This document shows positions 42,950-52,382 of a stretch of 64,000 nucleotides of DNA, piece after piece. Origin of the DNA: CBDCOD01 sp965219665 (GTDB lineage Bacteria; Pseudomonadota; Gammaproteobacteria; CAKMZV01); contig CBDCOD010000023.1 in assembly GCA_965219665.1 (NCBI GenBank), positions 123,803-187,802 on the forward strand, written 5' to 3'. Positions within the stretch are counted from its first letter, which is position 1; every line of letters starts with the position of its first letter. Below the pieces are notes generated by a model. That model was not told where the DNA came from. It worked only from the letters and a program-made list of their open reading frames with translations, and did no database searches. The translations under genes were made by a program, and so were the position numbers.

Positions 42950-44866
42950 TTAGCTCTCCCAAAATTTTTTTACAGAATCAAAATCATGACAACGCTTAAA
43001 CGCAGGAAGATTTTCTAAGATAGTCTTGCCGTAATCCTTGCTTTGTAGGCGCACGTCACCTATTAGTAAAATACCCTTGTCTTGCTGCGAGCGAATTAAA
43101 CGCCCTATTCCTTGCCTAAGTTGCAGAATTGCACGCGCTAAAGCATCTTCAGTAAAAAAATTACGCCCTGCATCATCGTACCACTGTCGCCGTGCTTTTA
43201 CTAACGGATCGTTCGGAGAAGCAAAGGGTAGTTTATCAATAATAACACAAGAAAGTGCTGCTCCCTTTATGTCAACTCCCTCCCAAAAAGTAGCAGTACC
43301 CAGCAATAAAGACTTCTTTGCATAGCGAAAATTATCCAGTAAATCTTGGCTACTCCTTTCTCCTTGTACAAACAATTTAAAATCCGAACGCTGCTCAAGC
43401 CACTCTTTTGCCCTATCCAAAGCTTTAAAGCTGGTAAACAATAGAAAAGCGCGCCCTTCAGTCAATTGCAATACGGGCAATGCCGTCTCCAACAGAGCCT
43501 CCAGTTGATGATCATTCTGCCAATTCGGTTCAGGCAACTTAGGCAAATACAACAATCCCTGTTCTCCATAGTTAAATGGTGAATCTAAACATAAAGTGCG
43601 AGCCTCAACACCAATTCTCTGAGTGAATAGTGAAAAATCCTGCTGAATTGCCAATGTAGCTGAAGTAAATATCCAATTGCCATTTGTATTATCAATTGCC
43701 TCACGCACAACGGGGGCAACCTTCATGGGTGTGATATACAAACGAAAATATCCCTCTTGTGAGACCTCAGTCCATACAATATCTGTTGCTTTATTGCCTT
43801 GCTCAGAACGCTCATACAAATCACGCCATAAAGCAAGCAATTCCTGCCCTCTATTATATAAATCGGCAATACTCTCATCACGCTCTGCATTTATTTCTAA
43901 CTGTGTATTAAGCTGCTCTATGCAATGAATTAGCTCAACAACCCAATCTGTTATAACCGCACTCTCTGCGCATAATTCGTGCCAAGATTTTCTACCACTA
44001 TGTGGTGCAAAGTATTTACGCCCTTTGTGGGCACAGTCATATAAGGATTTTATAGCCTTTGATAACAGCGCAGCGTCTGCGATTTTCTCAGAGATAGCCC
44101 GCTCAACATCTTCACACAAATCGCGCAAGGTCGCAAAATTTGCTTGGCGACTGAACATCAAACCAGCTGTCTCAGGAAAAGCGTGCGCCTCATCAATAAT
44201 AAACACCTGAAAATCACTGAGTAGATTGCTTACTTTCTGTATTTGTAACTGTATATCTGCACACAGCAGATGCTGATTAACAATTAAGATATCAGCAGCA
44301 CGTGCACGCCGTCGTGCTATGGCACAAAAATCCTCCTCCTCTATAACATCTTGGGAGCGTGTGCACACTATAGACCAGATATTGGCATCGGGGCGCACCT
44401 GCACACAATCTGCTTTATCTCCTGTTGATGTAATTTGTGCCCATTTCTCAATTTTTTGTAAATCTCTAAAATCACGTTGGCTTAAACGCGTTGCCTCTTC
44501 TCTTGCCATATAAAGGCGATTCTTAGAAAGATAATTTTCCTTGCCTTTAAGCATCTCTACGCGCACGCTACAGGACATAGCAGCCAATAACACAGGCAAG
44601 TCTTTTTTAAGCAGCTGCTCTTGTAACACTTTAGTACGCGATGCAATCAATGTTTTTTTACCAGCTAGCAGTATAGGAATAAGATACCCTAATGTTTTGC
44701 CCACACCAGTTGGCGCTTCAATCACACTATGCTGTTCTGATTGAACACATCGCACAATTTCTTGTGCCATCTCTTGCTGTTGTTTGCGCGCTTGAAAGCC
44801 CTCAATTCGCTCGTGTAGTGGAGACTTTTCGCCACACCAGTAGACAACTGCTTCTTCTAAAGCCAT
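42950..44866 (-). CDS. DinG/YoaA-like ATP-dependent DNA helicase
   Basis: This 638-residue superfamily 2 helicase of the XPD/DinG group has the Walker A motif SVIEAPTGVGKTLGYL near residue 50, the DEAH box FIIDEAHAFPE near 225, TSATLAIQQDF, GTATFWEGVDIKG (motif V) and LRQGIGRLIRSQQDKG (motif VI). The Fe-S region is odd: the usual Cys in the GR-NYLC segment is Ser (GKENYLSKNRL), and the second Cys of the C-x4-C-x5-C set is missing (VCTRSQDVIEEEDFCAIARRRA). The cluster may therefore be lost or differently bound. It lies two bases downstream of purL. Exact name uncertain between dinG and yoaA. Confidence 0.85.
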   Translation of the reverse strand: MALEEAVVYWCGEKSPLHERIEGFQARKQQQEMAQEIVRCVQSEQHSVIEAPTGVGKTLGYLIPILLAGKKTLIASRTKVLQEQLLKKDLPVLLAAMSCSVRVEMLKGKENYLSKNRLYMAREEATRLSQRDFRDLQKIEKWAQITSTGDKADCVQVRPDANIWSIVCTRSQDVIEEEDFCAIARRRARAADILIVNQHLLCADIQLQIQKVSNLLSDFQVFIIDEAHAFPETAGLMFSRQANFATLRDLCEDVERAISEKIADAALLSKAIKSLYDCAHKGRKYFAPHSGRKSWHELCAESAVITDWVVELIHCIEQLNTQLEINAERDESIADLYNRGQELLALWRDLYERSEQGNKATDIVWTEVSQEGYFRLYITPMKVAPVVREAIDNTNGNWIFTSATLAIQQDFSLFTQRIGVEARTLCLDSPFNYGEQGLLYLPKLPEPNWQNDHQLEALLETALPVLQLTEGRAFLLFTSFKALDRAKEWLEQRSDFKLFVQGERSSQDLLDNFRYAKKSLLLGTATFWEGVDIKGAALSCVIIDKLPFASPNDPLVKARRQWYDDAGRNFFTEDALARAILQLRQGIGRLIRSQQDKGILLIGDVRLQSKDYGKTILENLPAFKRCHDFDSVKKFWES

Positions 44867-44868
44867 TA

Positions 44869-47800
44869 TTAGGAGAGTGCTTTATAAGCGTTATGAAACA
44901 GCTGCATCCATGGTGACTGTTCTTGCCATGCGGCATCTGACCATGATAACTGCACTGACCGAAAAACCCGTTCGGGATGTGGCATACAAATACTAACACG
45001 TCCATCTGCGCTACAAACACCAGCAACTCCCTCGTGCGATCCGTTAGGGTTAAAAGGATAGACTGTGCTTATCTGATGCTTATAATCTACATAGCGCATT
45101 AGAATTAATCCCTTTTCGCAAGCCTTATCGTAGTCAGCAATAGAATCAAATACAGCACGCCCCTCTCCATGTGCAACTGGAACAGGGAGCACTGAATGCT
45201 GCATAGATTGGGTTAACACAGATTGGCTACCGTCCAGCTGTACCAATGCTAAACGTGCCTCATATTGTTCAGATAGGTTATCAACAAATTGAGGCCAATG
45301 CGCCGTTTTTGGAATAATGTCTTTCAGCGCAGCCAGCATTTGACAACCATTGCATGCACCAAAACTAAGCGTATCAGCGCGTGCAAAAAAACCTGCAAAC
45401 TGATCGCGTAAACCTGTATTAAACAAAATAGTTTTTGCCCAGCCTTGACCTGCCCCCAATACATCACCATATGAAAAACCGCCACAAGCTGCCAACACCT
45501 GAAAATCTGATAACCTGCGCCTGCCATCTAATAAATCCTGCATAGAAACATCCCATGCCTCAAAGCCTGCGCGCGTATAAGCAGCTGCCATCTCATGATG
45601 CCCGTTGACACCTTGATCACGTAATATAGCCACTTTAGGCTTGCTATACATGATAGCTGGTGGCTCATCAATTTGAAAAGTTAATGCTGCACGCAGTCCC
45701 TGCTCACTAGTATCACTGGCAATAGCACACAAACTATCATACTCTTGCTCGGAACAGATACTATTGTCACGCAAGGCGCGCATCTGATAAGACACTTTAC
45801 TCCAAGCGCGCCTTAGTGCAGATAAAGACAGTGACAGGCAGGGCGAATTATTCACCTTCACATCAATTTGTGCTGTTGTTTGCAGGCTGCCAATCCGACA
45901 CGTATCGCAGCCTGCCAAGTACTGTTCAACCTCTAATCGCTTTGCATAAGGTGTTTGAATAACTACGCCTATTTCTTCAGAAAATAGTGCTTGTGCTGCA
46001 CTCTGCGCGCACAAGTCAATGCTGAGTCCAATATTAGAAGCAAGTGCCATTTCTACCAAGCACGCCCATAAGCCGCCATCAGAACGATCATGATATGCCC
46101 ACAGGATATCTTTACTTCTCAATTGCTTAATTGCCTCATGCAGGGTTATTAAAGCTTGAGGGCTATCCAAATCTGGACAGTCATTCGCCATTTGCTGCTC
46201 TGTTATTTCAGCAAATATAGAACCTCCCAAGCGATTTTTACTGCCGCCTAAGTCAATCAACCACAAATCACTTTCTGTAGTCGTGCACAGTTGCGGTGTA
46301 ACTGTTTTACGTACATCAGCTACAGCGCTAAAGGCAGATACAACAAGCGAAACAGGCGATACAACCTGCTTCTGTGTATCATTATCTTGCCAATGCAAGC
46401 GCATAGACATAGAGTCTTTGCCTACAGGAATACTAACATCCAGTTGTGGGCAAAGCTCCATACCAATAGCATGAACCATATCAAACAAGTCGGCACTATC
46501 CTGCGCGTAATCTATAGCTGCCATCCAGTTTGCAGACAATTTAATATCTGACAAATGGCGTATGTCAGCAGAGAGGATATTAGTCAATGCTTCTGCGACA
46601 GCTAATCTGGCTGAGGCTGAAGCATTATGTACAGCAACTGGCGTGCGCTCACCTATTGCCATTGCTTCCCCAACATATTGCTGATAATCACGCAGGCTGA
46701 CACCACAATCTGCTACTGGAATTTGCAGTGGGCCGACCATTTGATCCTGCGCCACTAATCCACCAACACTGCGGTCACCTATGGTAATCAAAAAGCTTTT
46801 ATCTGCCACAGTAGGATGCTCCAACACATCCAACGCAAGCTTTTCTATATCATTGAGCGCTACATTAGTGACCCTATGCTCTACAGATACGCGCTCAACG
46901 ACACGATGCATTTTAGGTGTATCTGCCAGTAAGGCAGTCAACGGTAGATTAACAATATCATTGTTAAACAAAGCGTCAACCAGCTCTAACTGTTGACTAT
47001 CATTAGACTGACCAACCACACAAACAGGGCAACGCTCTCGCATACAAATTGCCAAAAAGGTCTGCAAGTGCGATTCACTAATGGCAAGAACATAGCGCTC
47101 TTGAGATTCATTGCACCATATTTCAGCAGGTGACATCCCATATTCATCTACTAAAATCTCACGCAAATTGATGCGTCCACCAGCACCCGCGTCGTGAATC
47201 AACTCTGGCAAAGCATTCGATAACCCACCAGCGCCTACATCGTGGATAGATAAAATTGGGTTTGCCTCATCTAACCACACACACTGATCAATTACTTCCT
47301 GCACACGCCGCTCCATCTCTGGATTACCACGTTGCACCGAAGCATAATCTAAAGCCTCTGACTGTGTGCCGCTCGTCTGGCTAGAGCTGGCACCTCCCCC
47401 CAGACCAATCAACTGCGCGCCGCCGCCAAGTACTATCAAATAACTACCGGAAGGGAAGGCACATTTAGTTAACAGCGCACCATCTATGTTTCCTAAACCA
47501 CCTGCCAACATAATGGGCTTATGGTAGCCGCGCCACAATTCATCATCTATCTGTTGCTGCCAACTACGAAAATAACCATTAATCACAGGTCTGCCAAACT
47601 CATTGTTGTACCGTGCAGCACCAATTGGGGCCTCCAACATAATTTGCAGCGCAGAAGCAATATTTGAGGGAGTGCCTATTTGCCTATCTGCCATGAAGCT
47701 ATCTGGCAAGTCCAAATAGGATACACTGTAACCAACTAAACCCACCTTAGGCTTTGACCCGCGACCAGTGGCTGCCTCATCACGAATCTCTCCTCCTGCA

Positions 47801-48690
47801 CCTGTTGCTGCACCCGGAAAAGGTGAAATAGCTGTAGGATGATTATGTGTTTCTACTTTAATTTGATTATGTACTGTGCGCTGAATAGAGTCATACTTGC
47901 CAGAATAAACTCGCCAACTATAGCCCTCTCCCCCTGCAATAACAGCCGCATTATCATCATAAGCTACCAATGCCTTGCTACTTGTACAAGCATGAGTATT
48001 ACGAACCATAGCAAATAATGATTTGCTATGCTCTTTCCCATCAACCGTCCACTTTGCATTAAAAACCTTATGGCGACAATGCTCTGAATTAACTTGTGCA
48101 AACATCATCAATTCTGCATCGGTGGGGTTACGCTGCAATGCTTGGAAAAGGTCGTATAAATAAACTATTTCATCATCACTCAGTGCCAAACCTAGCGCGC
48201 TATTGATCTCCTCTAACATCTGCTTACCCTTAGTAAGCATTGGAATATGGGATACCTGCTGCTCCACTTGCTTAACGAATAAGTCACCTACTTCGCCAAA
48301 GAACACACTTTGAGTCATCTTATCATGCAAAAGCGGAGCTATTGTGTCCAAGGGAGCATCACTGGTGTAACAGTGCGCATACTCAATACGTTGAATCATA
48401 TCAAGCCCCACAATGTGCGCAAGCTGGGTTGCTTTAGTAGACCAAGCTGAACACGTACCCACTCGTGGCGTAACGACTAGTGCATCTTGTTTAACTTGAC
48501 TGGATAAAGAAGCTTGCAATAATTGCTCTAGTTGCTGCAATGACTCAGCAGACAAAGCTGAAGCAGTCTCTACTATATAAAGCCACTTCCCTTGTAGTTC
48601 AGTTACAGGGATATTCTGCTTATGGGCAGTATCCATAATCTGTGCTGCACGAGGCAGGCTAAGAGAGCGCGTGCCAGAGAAAAGCAGCAC
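44869..48690 (-). CDS. purL: Phosphoribosylformylglycinamidine synthase
   Basis: At 1,273 residues this is the large single-chain form of the fourth step of purine synthesis (FGAR to FGAM, using glutamine and ATP). It has the N-terminal PurS-like region, two AIR-synthase-type halves (VKVETHNHPTAISPFPGAATGAGGEIRDEAATGRG is the ATP-site segment) and a C-terminal glutaminase domain with the nucleophile in FGACNGCQMLAAL and MPHPERVFR near the end. The start is a GTG at 48,690, two bases after the stop of the small lipoprotein gene, so translation is probably coupled to dapA and the lipoprotein. Confidence 0.96.
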   Translation of the reverse strand: MLLFSGTRSLSLPRAAQIMDTAHKQNIPVTELQGKWLYIVETASALSAESLQQLEQLLQASLSSQVKQDALVVTPRVGTCSAWSTKATQLAHIVGLDMIQRIEYAHCYTSDAPLDTIAPLLHDKMTQSVFFGEVGDLFVKQVEQQVSHIPMLTKGKQMLEEINSALGLALSDDEIVYLYDLFQALQRNPTDAELMMFAQVNSEHCRHKVFNAKWTVDGKEHSKSLFAMVRNTHACTSSKALVAYDDNAAVIAGGEGYSWRVYSGKYDSIQRTVHNQIKVETHNHPTAISPFPGAATGAGGEIRDEAATGRGSKPKVGLVGYSVSYLDLPDSFMADRQIGTPSNIASALQIMLEAPIGAARYNNEFGRPVINGYFRSWQQQIDDELWRGYHKPIMLAGGLGNIDGALLTKCAFPSGSYLIVLGGGAQLIGLGGGASSSQTSGTQSEALDYASVQRGNPEMERRVQEVIDQCVWLDEANPILSIHDVGAGGLSNALPELIHDAGAGGRINLREILVDEYGMSPAEIWCNESQERYVLAISESHLQTFLAICMRERCPVCVVGQSNDSQQLELVDALFNNDIVNLPLTALLADTPKMHRVVERVSVEHRVTNVALNDIEKLALDVLEHPTVADKSFLITIGDRSVGGLVAQDQMVGPLQIPVADCGVSLRDYQQYVGEAMAIGERTPVAVHNASASARLAVAEALTNILSADIRHLSDIKLSANWMAAIDYAQDSADLFDMVHAIGMELCPQLDVSIPVGKDSMSMRLHWQDNDTQKQVVSPVSLVVSAFSAVADVRKTVTPQLCTTTESDLWLIDLGGSKNRLGGSIFAEITEQQMANDCPDLDSPQALITLHEAIKQLRSKDILWAYHDRSDGGLWACLVEMALASNIGLSIDLCAQSAAQALFSEEIGVVIQTPYAKRLEVEQYLAGCDTCRIGSLQTTAQIDVKVNNSPCLSLSLSALRRAWSKVSYQMRALRDNSICSEQEYDSLCAIASDTSEQGLRAALTFQIDEPPAIMYSKPKVAILRDQGVNGHHEMAAAYTRAGFEAWDVSMQDLLDGRRRLSDFQVLAACGGFSYGDVLGAGQGWAKTILFNTGLRDQFAGFFARADTLSFGACNGCQMLAALKDIIPKTAHWPQFVDNLSEQYEARLALVQLDGSQSVLTQSMQHSVLPVPVAHGEGRAVFDSIADYDKACEKGLILMRYVDYKHQISTVYPFNPNGSHEGVAGVCSADGRVSICMPHPERVFRSVQLSWSDAAWQEQSPWMQLFHNAYKALS

Positions 48691-48692
48691 GG

Positions 48693-48890
48693 TTATGGTT
48701 TTGCAGGTTGGGATTGCTTAGAAGATTTTTCCTCTTCGTTCTCACCAGTAGGCAACTGCAACTTGGGGGGAATAGCCAATTCGCGCAACTGCTCATTGGC
48801 AATACTGCTTTCATTTTCAAGCCCCAAAGTAGAGCAAGATGCTAACAAAAAAACTAAAACCACACTAAACAGGACATTAAAACGATTCAT
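48693..48890 (-). CDS. Small BamC-like lipoprotein (65 residues)
   Basis: The product is a signal of about 18 residues with a clear lipobox (LASC), followed by only 46 residues that contain LRELAIPPKLQLPTGE and end in a charged Ser/Lys/Gln tail. The PP-L-LP motif resembles the N-terminal unstructured tether of BamC (NlpB), which in E. coli lies directly downstream of dapA, the same position as here. The helix-grip domains of BamC are absent. I infer a reduced BamC-like protein of the outer-membrane assembly machinery; an unrelated small lipoprotein is the alternative. It is four bases from dapA and two bases from purL. Confidence 0.7.
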   Translation of the reverse strand: MNRFNVLFSVVLVFLLASCSTLGLENESSIANEQLRELAIPPKLQLPTGENEEEKSSKQSQPAKP

Positions 48891-48894
48891 ATTA

Positions 48895-49773
48895 CTATAG
48901 CACTCCCGCCTGATTCATCGCTCCTAAAACACATTCATGATATGCTGTTGATAAAGGCGTAAGTGGCAACCGCATCGCGCCGCTGCACAGACCCATCTGC
49001 TGAAGCGCCCACTTGACAGGGATAGGATTGGATTCACAAAAAAGATGGGTATGCAGTCCACGCAAAGAATCATCCACCCTTTTAGCCGCATCAAAATCTC
49101 CTTCTAAGGCAAGGCGATACAAGTCATGGTTAGCACGTGGCGCAACATTTCCGGTTACAGATATACCACCTGCTCCACCTAAGCGCATAAACTCTAAGGC
49201 TGTAGCATCATCTCCAGTCAGGTAGATAAAATCAGAGCGCTGGATTAAATCTTGCATCTGCTTCAATCGTTCTAAATTACCCGTAGCATCTTTAATACCG
49301 ATGATATTAGGAATAGATGATAAGCGCGCAACGGTTTCAGGCAAAATATCGGTGACAGTACGACCAGGAACGTTATACAGAATTTGGGGAACATCAACAG
49401 ACTCTGCGATCAATTTATAATGTTGATATAGACCTTCTTGGGTAGGCTTATTATAGTACGGCGCAACCAATAAGCAAGCATCTGCACCATCTTCTTTAGC
49501 GTACTGAGTTAAGGTAAGTGCTTCAGACGTTGCGTTAGCGCCTGTCCCAGCAATAATAGGCAGCCTGCCTGACATTTTTTTGATTACTCGACGAATAACC
49601 GCACGATGCTCATCAACATCTAAAGTAGCAGATTCACCAGTTGTGCCAACAATTACCAAACCATCCGTGCTATTTTTCTCGTGCCACTCTAACAAATCAT
49701 CTAACGCTGAATAATCAATAGCACCACCTTCTTGCATTGGCGTAACCAGCGCAACAATAGAACCTTTAAACAT
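48895..49773 (-). CDS. dapA: 4-hydroxy-tetrahydrodipicolinate synthase
   Basis: This aldolase condenses pyruvate and aspartate semialdehyde, the first step specific to lysine and diaminopimelate synthesis. The motifs are GTTGESATLDVDEH (substrate site), ILYNVPGRT with the catalytic Tyr, and IIGIKDATGNLERL with the Schiff-base lysine. The reading frame extends two codons upstream to a TTG, but the ATG at 49,773 gives the standard beginning MFKGSIVALVTPM. It is the first gene of a run with the BamC-like lipoprotein, purL and the helicase. Confidence 0.96.
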   Translation of the reverse strand: MFKGSIVALVTPMQEGGAIDYSALDDLLEWHEKNSTDGLVIVGTTGESATLDVDEHRAVIRRVIKKMSGRLPIIAGTGANATSEALTLTQYAKEDGADACLLVAPYYNKPTQEGLYQHYKLIAESVDVPQILYNVPGRTVTDILPETVARLSSIPNIIGIKDATGNLERLKQMQDLIQRSDFIYLTGDDATALEFMRLGGAGGISVTGNVAPRANHDLYRLALEGDFDAAKRVDDSLRGLHTHLFCESNPIPVKWALQQMGLCSGAMRLPLTPLSTAYHECVLGAMNQAGVL

Positions 49774-49848
49774 AATCAAAAACCAACATTAAAGGTGCAT
49801 ATTGTATCACCTGCACAAACGCCACACACATCACCTACACTGGTATAA

Positions 49849-50343
49849 CTAAAATGGAATTTCATCATCATCAAAAGAAGTAGCAGGCGGTGGTGTAGTT
49901 TGCTGTGGTGATTGTGTGGCAGACGGTGGTGGTGCCACCTGCTGCTGTGCTCTCTGTGGCTGATAAGATGCATTACCTTGTCCGTCAGAGGAGCGGTTAG
50001 ATGCGGAATCAAGTAACTGCATACTGCCTTCAATATCAACTACAACCTCTGTTGTATATCTATCTTGACCGCTTTGATCTTGCCATTTTCTAGTCTGCAA
50101 CTTTCCCTCTACGTATAATTTACTACCTTTCTTGGCATACTCTGCGACTACATCAGCTATACGACCAAAAAACACCACACGATGCCATTCTGTTTTTTCC
50201 CGCATTTCACCTGAATTTTTATCTTTCCAACGCTCTGCAGTAGCAAGACTTATATTTACTATAGAATTACCATTATTTGCAGTTCTTTTATCAGGATCAG
50301 AACCCAAATTACCAATCAAAATAACCTTATTAACGCCACGCAT
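49849..50343 (-). CDS. ssb: Single-stranded DNA-binding protein
   Basis: This 164-residue protein has the OB-fold of SSB (VNKVILIGNLGSDPDKRTANNG, TEWHRVVFFGRIADVVAEY, KGSKLYVEGKLQTRKWQDQSG). It then has a Gln/Pro-rich linker (about residues 110-155) and the conserved acidic tip DDDEIPF that recruits replication and repair partners. I chose the ATG at 50,343 (MRGVNKV) with AAAGG upstream; the longer frame would add an unrelated 22-residue hydrophobic leader. It appears to be a single-gene unit. Confidence 0.95.
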   Translation of the reverse strand: MRGVNKVILIGNLGSDPDKRTANNGNSIVNISLATAERWKDKNSGEMREKTEWHRVVFFGRIADVVAEYAKKGSKLYVEGKLQTRKWQDQSGQDRYTTEVVVDIEGSMQLLDSASNRSSDGQGNASYQPQRAQQQVAPPPSATQSPQQTTPPPATSFDDDEIPF

Positions 50344-50475
50344 AAATACAACCTTTTTGTAACTAATTAAAACACACCTATAAAAGGATAACGAACAGCC
50401 AATTATCACATAAGCAGGTGGACAACATTGCTGCTTGTTATGAACAAAAGCGATTTTTTCTTTAGCCTAAAAGCA

Positions 50476-51102
50476 CTATAATATTGGCGCAAATGTCTTG
50501 TTCAAAATGGCTTTCTCCCTGCCACAGTATTTGCGCAACTGCTTATAACTTTCTCTTAATCTTGATTTGAGCTGCTTGGTATAGCTATAGCGTCGCTTAA
50601 TCACGTCACATTTGCTTTCTCCTATTAGCCCATTATGGCTCAGAGGGAGAAGTCCTCTGCTCTGTAATATATCCCAGCCTTCAGCAATGTAGTCTCGCCA
50701 CTCTCCAGAACAGGAGTAATTAAGTGTTTCCACGCCATTACGACCCAGTATAGTCTGCTTAGTAGGCTCACCATTTTTGATATCAATGCGGCTAATAAAG
50801 GCAGAAGTAATCGTTTTATTATTCTGAGACAGACGCACTACACTGAGCACATGGAATTTTTTAGTATCCTTACTTATTTGACAAATATAAGTTGACTTTT
50901 TATGACCAGTAAGTGGTGACTTCAAATACAGGCGATCTTCATTCACTACAAAACTACGCTCAAAGCACGCCCCATCTTTTTTACCTGAAAACACGGGCTC
51001 TATACATTCTGACCGAACAATATTTTTATCCTTTTTAGTGGAAGAGCATCCTGATAGGAATAGCGCAATCAAAATCAGCAAAACCAGTCTATTTTTGTTC
51101 AT
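50476..51102 (-). CDS. Uncharacterised lipoprotein (208 residues)
   Basis: The N-terminus is a lipoprotein signal with lipobox LSGC near residue 19. The mature part has six or more cysteines (SECIEP, ACFERS, YICQIS, NYSCSGE, SKCDVI, KYCGRE) that could form disulphides in the periplasm, and a basic C-terminal half (RRYSYTKQLKSRLRESYKQLRKYC). I recognise no family. It stands alone between ssb and the 129-residue gene, with about 50 bases upstream to the latter's stop. Confidence 0.68.
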   Translation of the reverse strand: MNKNRLVLLILIALFLSGCSSTKKDKNIVRSECIEPVFSGKKDGACFERSFVVNEDRLYLKSPLTGHKKSTYICQISKDTKKFHVLSVVRLSQNNKTITSAFISRIDIKNGEPTKQTILGRNGVETLNYSCSGEWRDYIAEGWDILQSRGLLPLSHNGLIGESKCDVIKRRYSYTKQLKSRLRESYKQLRKYCGREKAILNKTFAPIL

Positions 51103-51149
51103 TATTTAACCCTCTTATGTGATAGGAAAGACAACTTAACACAGGTAAA

Positions 51150-51539
51150 TCATTTCCACCAGTAGCATTGATTTTGCTCTATCTTAAATGCTTCTAACAT
51201 TTCAACAGCACTCCCTTCAAAGGCACCGGGCAAACCAATGTGACTAAAACAACGGTGCGGAATACCCCAGTCTTCCAATAATGGAATGGCACCAATCACA
51301 CCAGCCGGTGCGTCAATCAAGATACGGGCAGGCATTAAACGTACCGGCAAGTATTCAACTGGTCCAATTAAAAGCAGGCGTGAAGCACTTTTTGTATACT
51401 GAACACTACGAATGGCTTGTAATAAAGTTAAAAAACCTTCCTTTTCAGCAACCCATACTTGACTTTGCAATGCGCTATCTGATAGCGTAAACCCTGATGA
51501 AAATTGTAGCGCATTTTGTATCAGTTGTTCAGATAACAT
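51150..51539 (-). CDS. Uncharacterised 129-residue protein
   Basis: No signal peptide or membrane segment is seen, so it should be cytoplasmic. The sequence has an alternating helix/strand look (SRLLLIGPVEYLPVRLMPARILIDAPAGVIGAIPLLEDWGIPHRCFSHIGLPGAFEG), with a Gly/Pro-rich centre and an aromatic C-terminus (CYWWK). The piece SHIGLPGAFEG weakly recalls the C-terminal domain of transketolase/DXS proteins, but the rest does not fit. It sits in a minus-strand row of unknown genes and I cannot assign a function. Confidence 0.6.
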   Translation of the reverse strand: MLSEQLIQNALQFSSGFTLSDSALQSQVWVAEKEGFLTLLQAIRSVQYTKSASRLLLIGPVEYLPVRLMPARILIDAPAGVIGAIPLLEDWGIPHRCFSHIGLPGAFEGSAVEMLEAFKIEQNQCYWWK

Positions 51540-51604
51540 ATTAAATACCTTGCGCCTAAACCCAGAATCTGATTTTTATTTGCAAGCATAATAAATCCTT
51601 TAAT

Positions 51605-52282
51605 TTATTTTTCTAATTGGCGCAATTGCTCTAACTTATTTAGGTAAAAATGACAAAACACCAATGCAGTAAATAACACTGCAAATAGGTTAAAAACGGG
51701 AATGTATAAGACAAGCGATAAAGCAACACCAAGCCACAATCCTTTTTCTTTTAGGTATGAGAGCTCTTGAGGAGTAGCAAAATCAGCGAGCACATCATAT
51801 GCAAAAATTCGTTTATTTAGCCAGCCATTTAGCACAAAAGAAGCCATAAAACCCAAGGGAACTAAGAGTACCAACGGCAACAACAGCAACCACAAAAACA
51901 TATAAATAAGCAATGACTTAATAGCATTCGACAAGGACGGCAAAAAAGTAGATTGTTGGTTGCGCTCTAACGATGGGTAATGCTTTGATACGTGCTTTAA
52001 CAACATGGGCATTAAAAAAGAAGAGGTCAATAATAGTGCGCTGACATACACAAGAGGCATCCAAAATATAAACAGTATGGCATATCCTGCATACGCTAGT
52101 AACCAATCAATACCCCAGCCAGAAGCCACTCCATCAGACACAGTGTGCGTAAAATAAAACTGAGTATCATCTGCGATACTAAAGAAAATAACACCCCAAA
52201 ATACTGCTGCCAAAAGCGTTGGCATACACGCCAATAGGAGTATTTTAGGATGCAGCAAGTCTGCTACGATCCTGCTAATCAT
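51605..52282 (-). CDS. EI24-domain membrane protein (CysZ-like family)
   Basis: This 225-residue membrane protein has four or more long hydrophobic helices (ILLLACMPTLLAAVFWGVIFF, LLAYAGYAILFIFWMPLVYV, SLLIYMFLWLLLLPLVLLVPLGF and GVALSLVLYIPVFNLFAVLFTALVF). The features FVLNGWLNKRIFAYDVLADFAT and PVFNLFAVLFTALVFCHFYL match the EI24 family, which includes the sulphate permease CysZ and other poorly described members. In a sulphur oxidiser a sulphate link is tempting, but the sequence does not show it. Single gene between unknowns. Confidence 0.78.
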   Translation of the reverse strand: MISRIVADLLHPKILLLACMPTLLAAVFWGVIFFSIADDTQFYFTHTVSDGVASGWGIDWLLAYAGYAILFIFWMPLVYVSALLLTSSFLMPMLLKHVSKHYPSLERNQQSTFLPSLSNAIKSLLIYMFLWLLLLPLVLLVPLGFMASFVLNGWLNKRIFAYDVLADFATPQELSYLKEKGLWLGVALSLVLYIPVFNLFAVLFTALVFCHFYLNKLEQLRQLEK

Positions 52283-52382
52283 CAGAAAGAAGATACCACC
52301 ACATAACCATGTTCTTGTTTTTCACAAAAACGCATCTATGCAGTGGTATTAAGTCAATTTTTTTATGTGATTCTGTCTGATA

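Noticed and set aside
51150..51539. C-terminal domain of a transketolase/DXS-type enzyme
   Set aside because: Only a short GLPG-F-G segment is similar; the remaining 110 residues do not fit and there is no matching upstream part.
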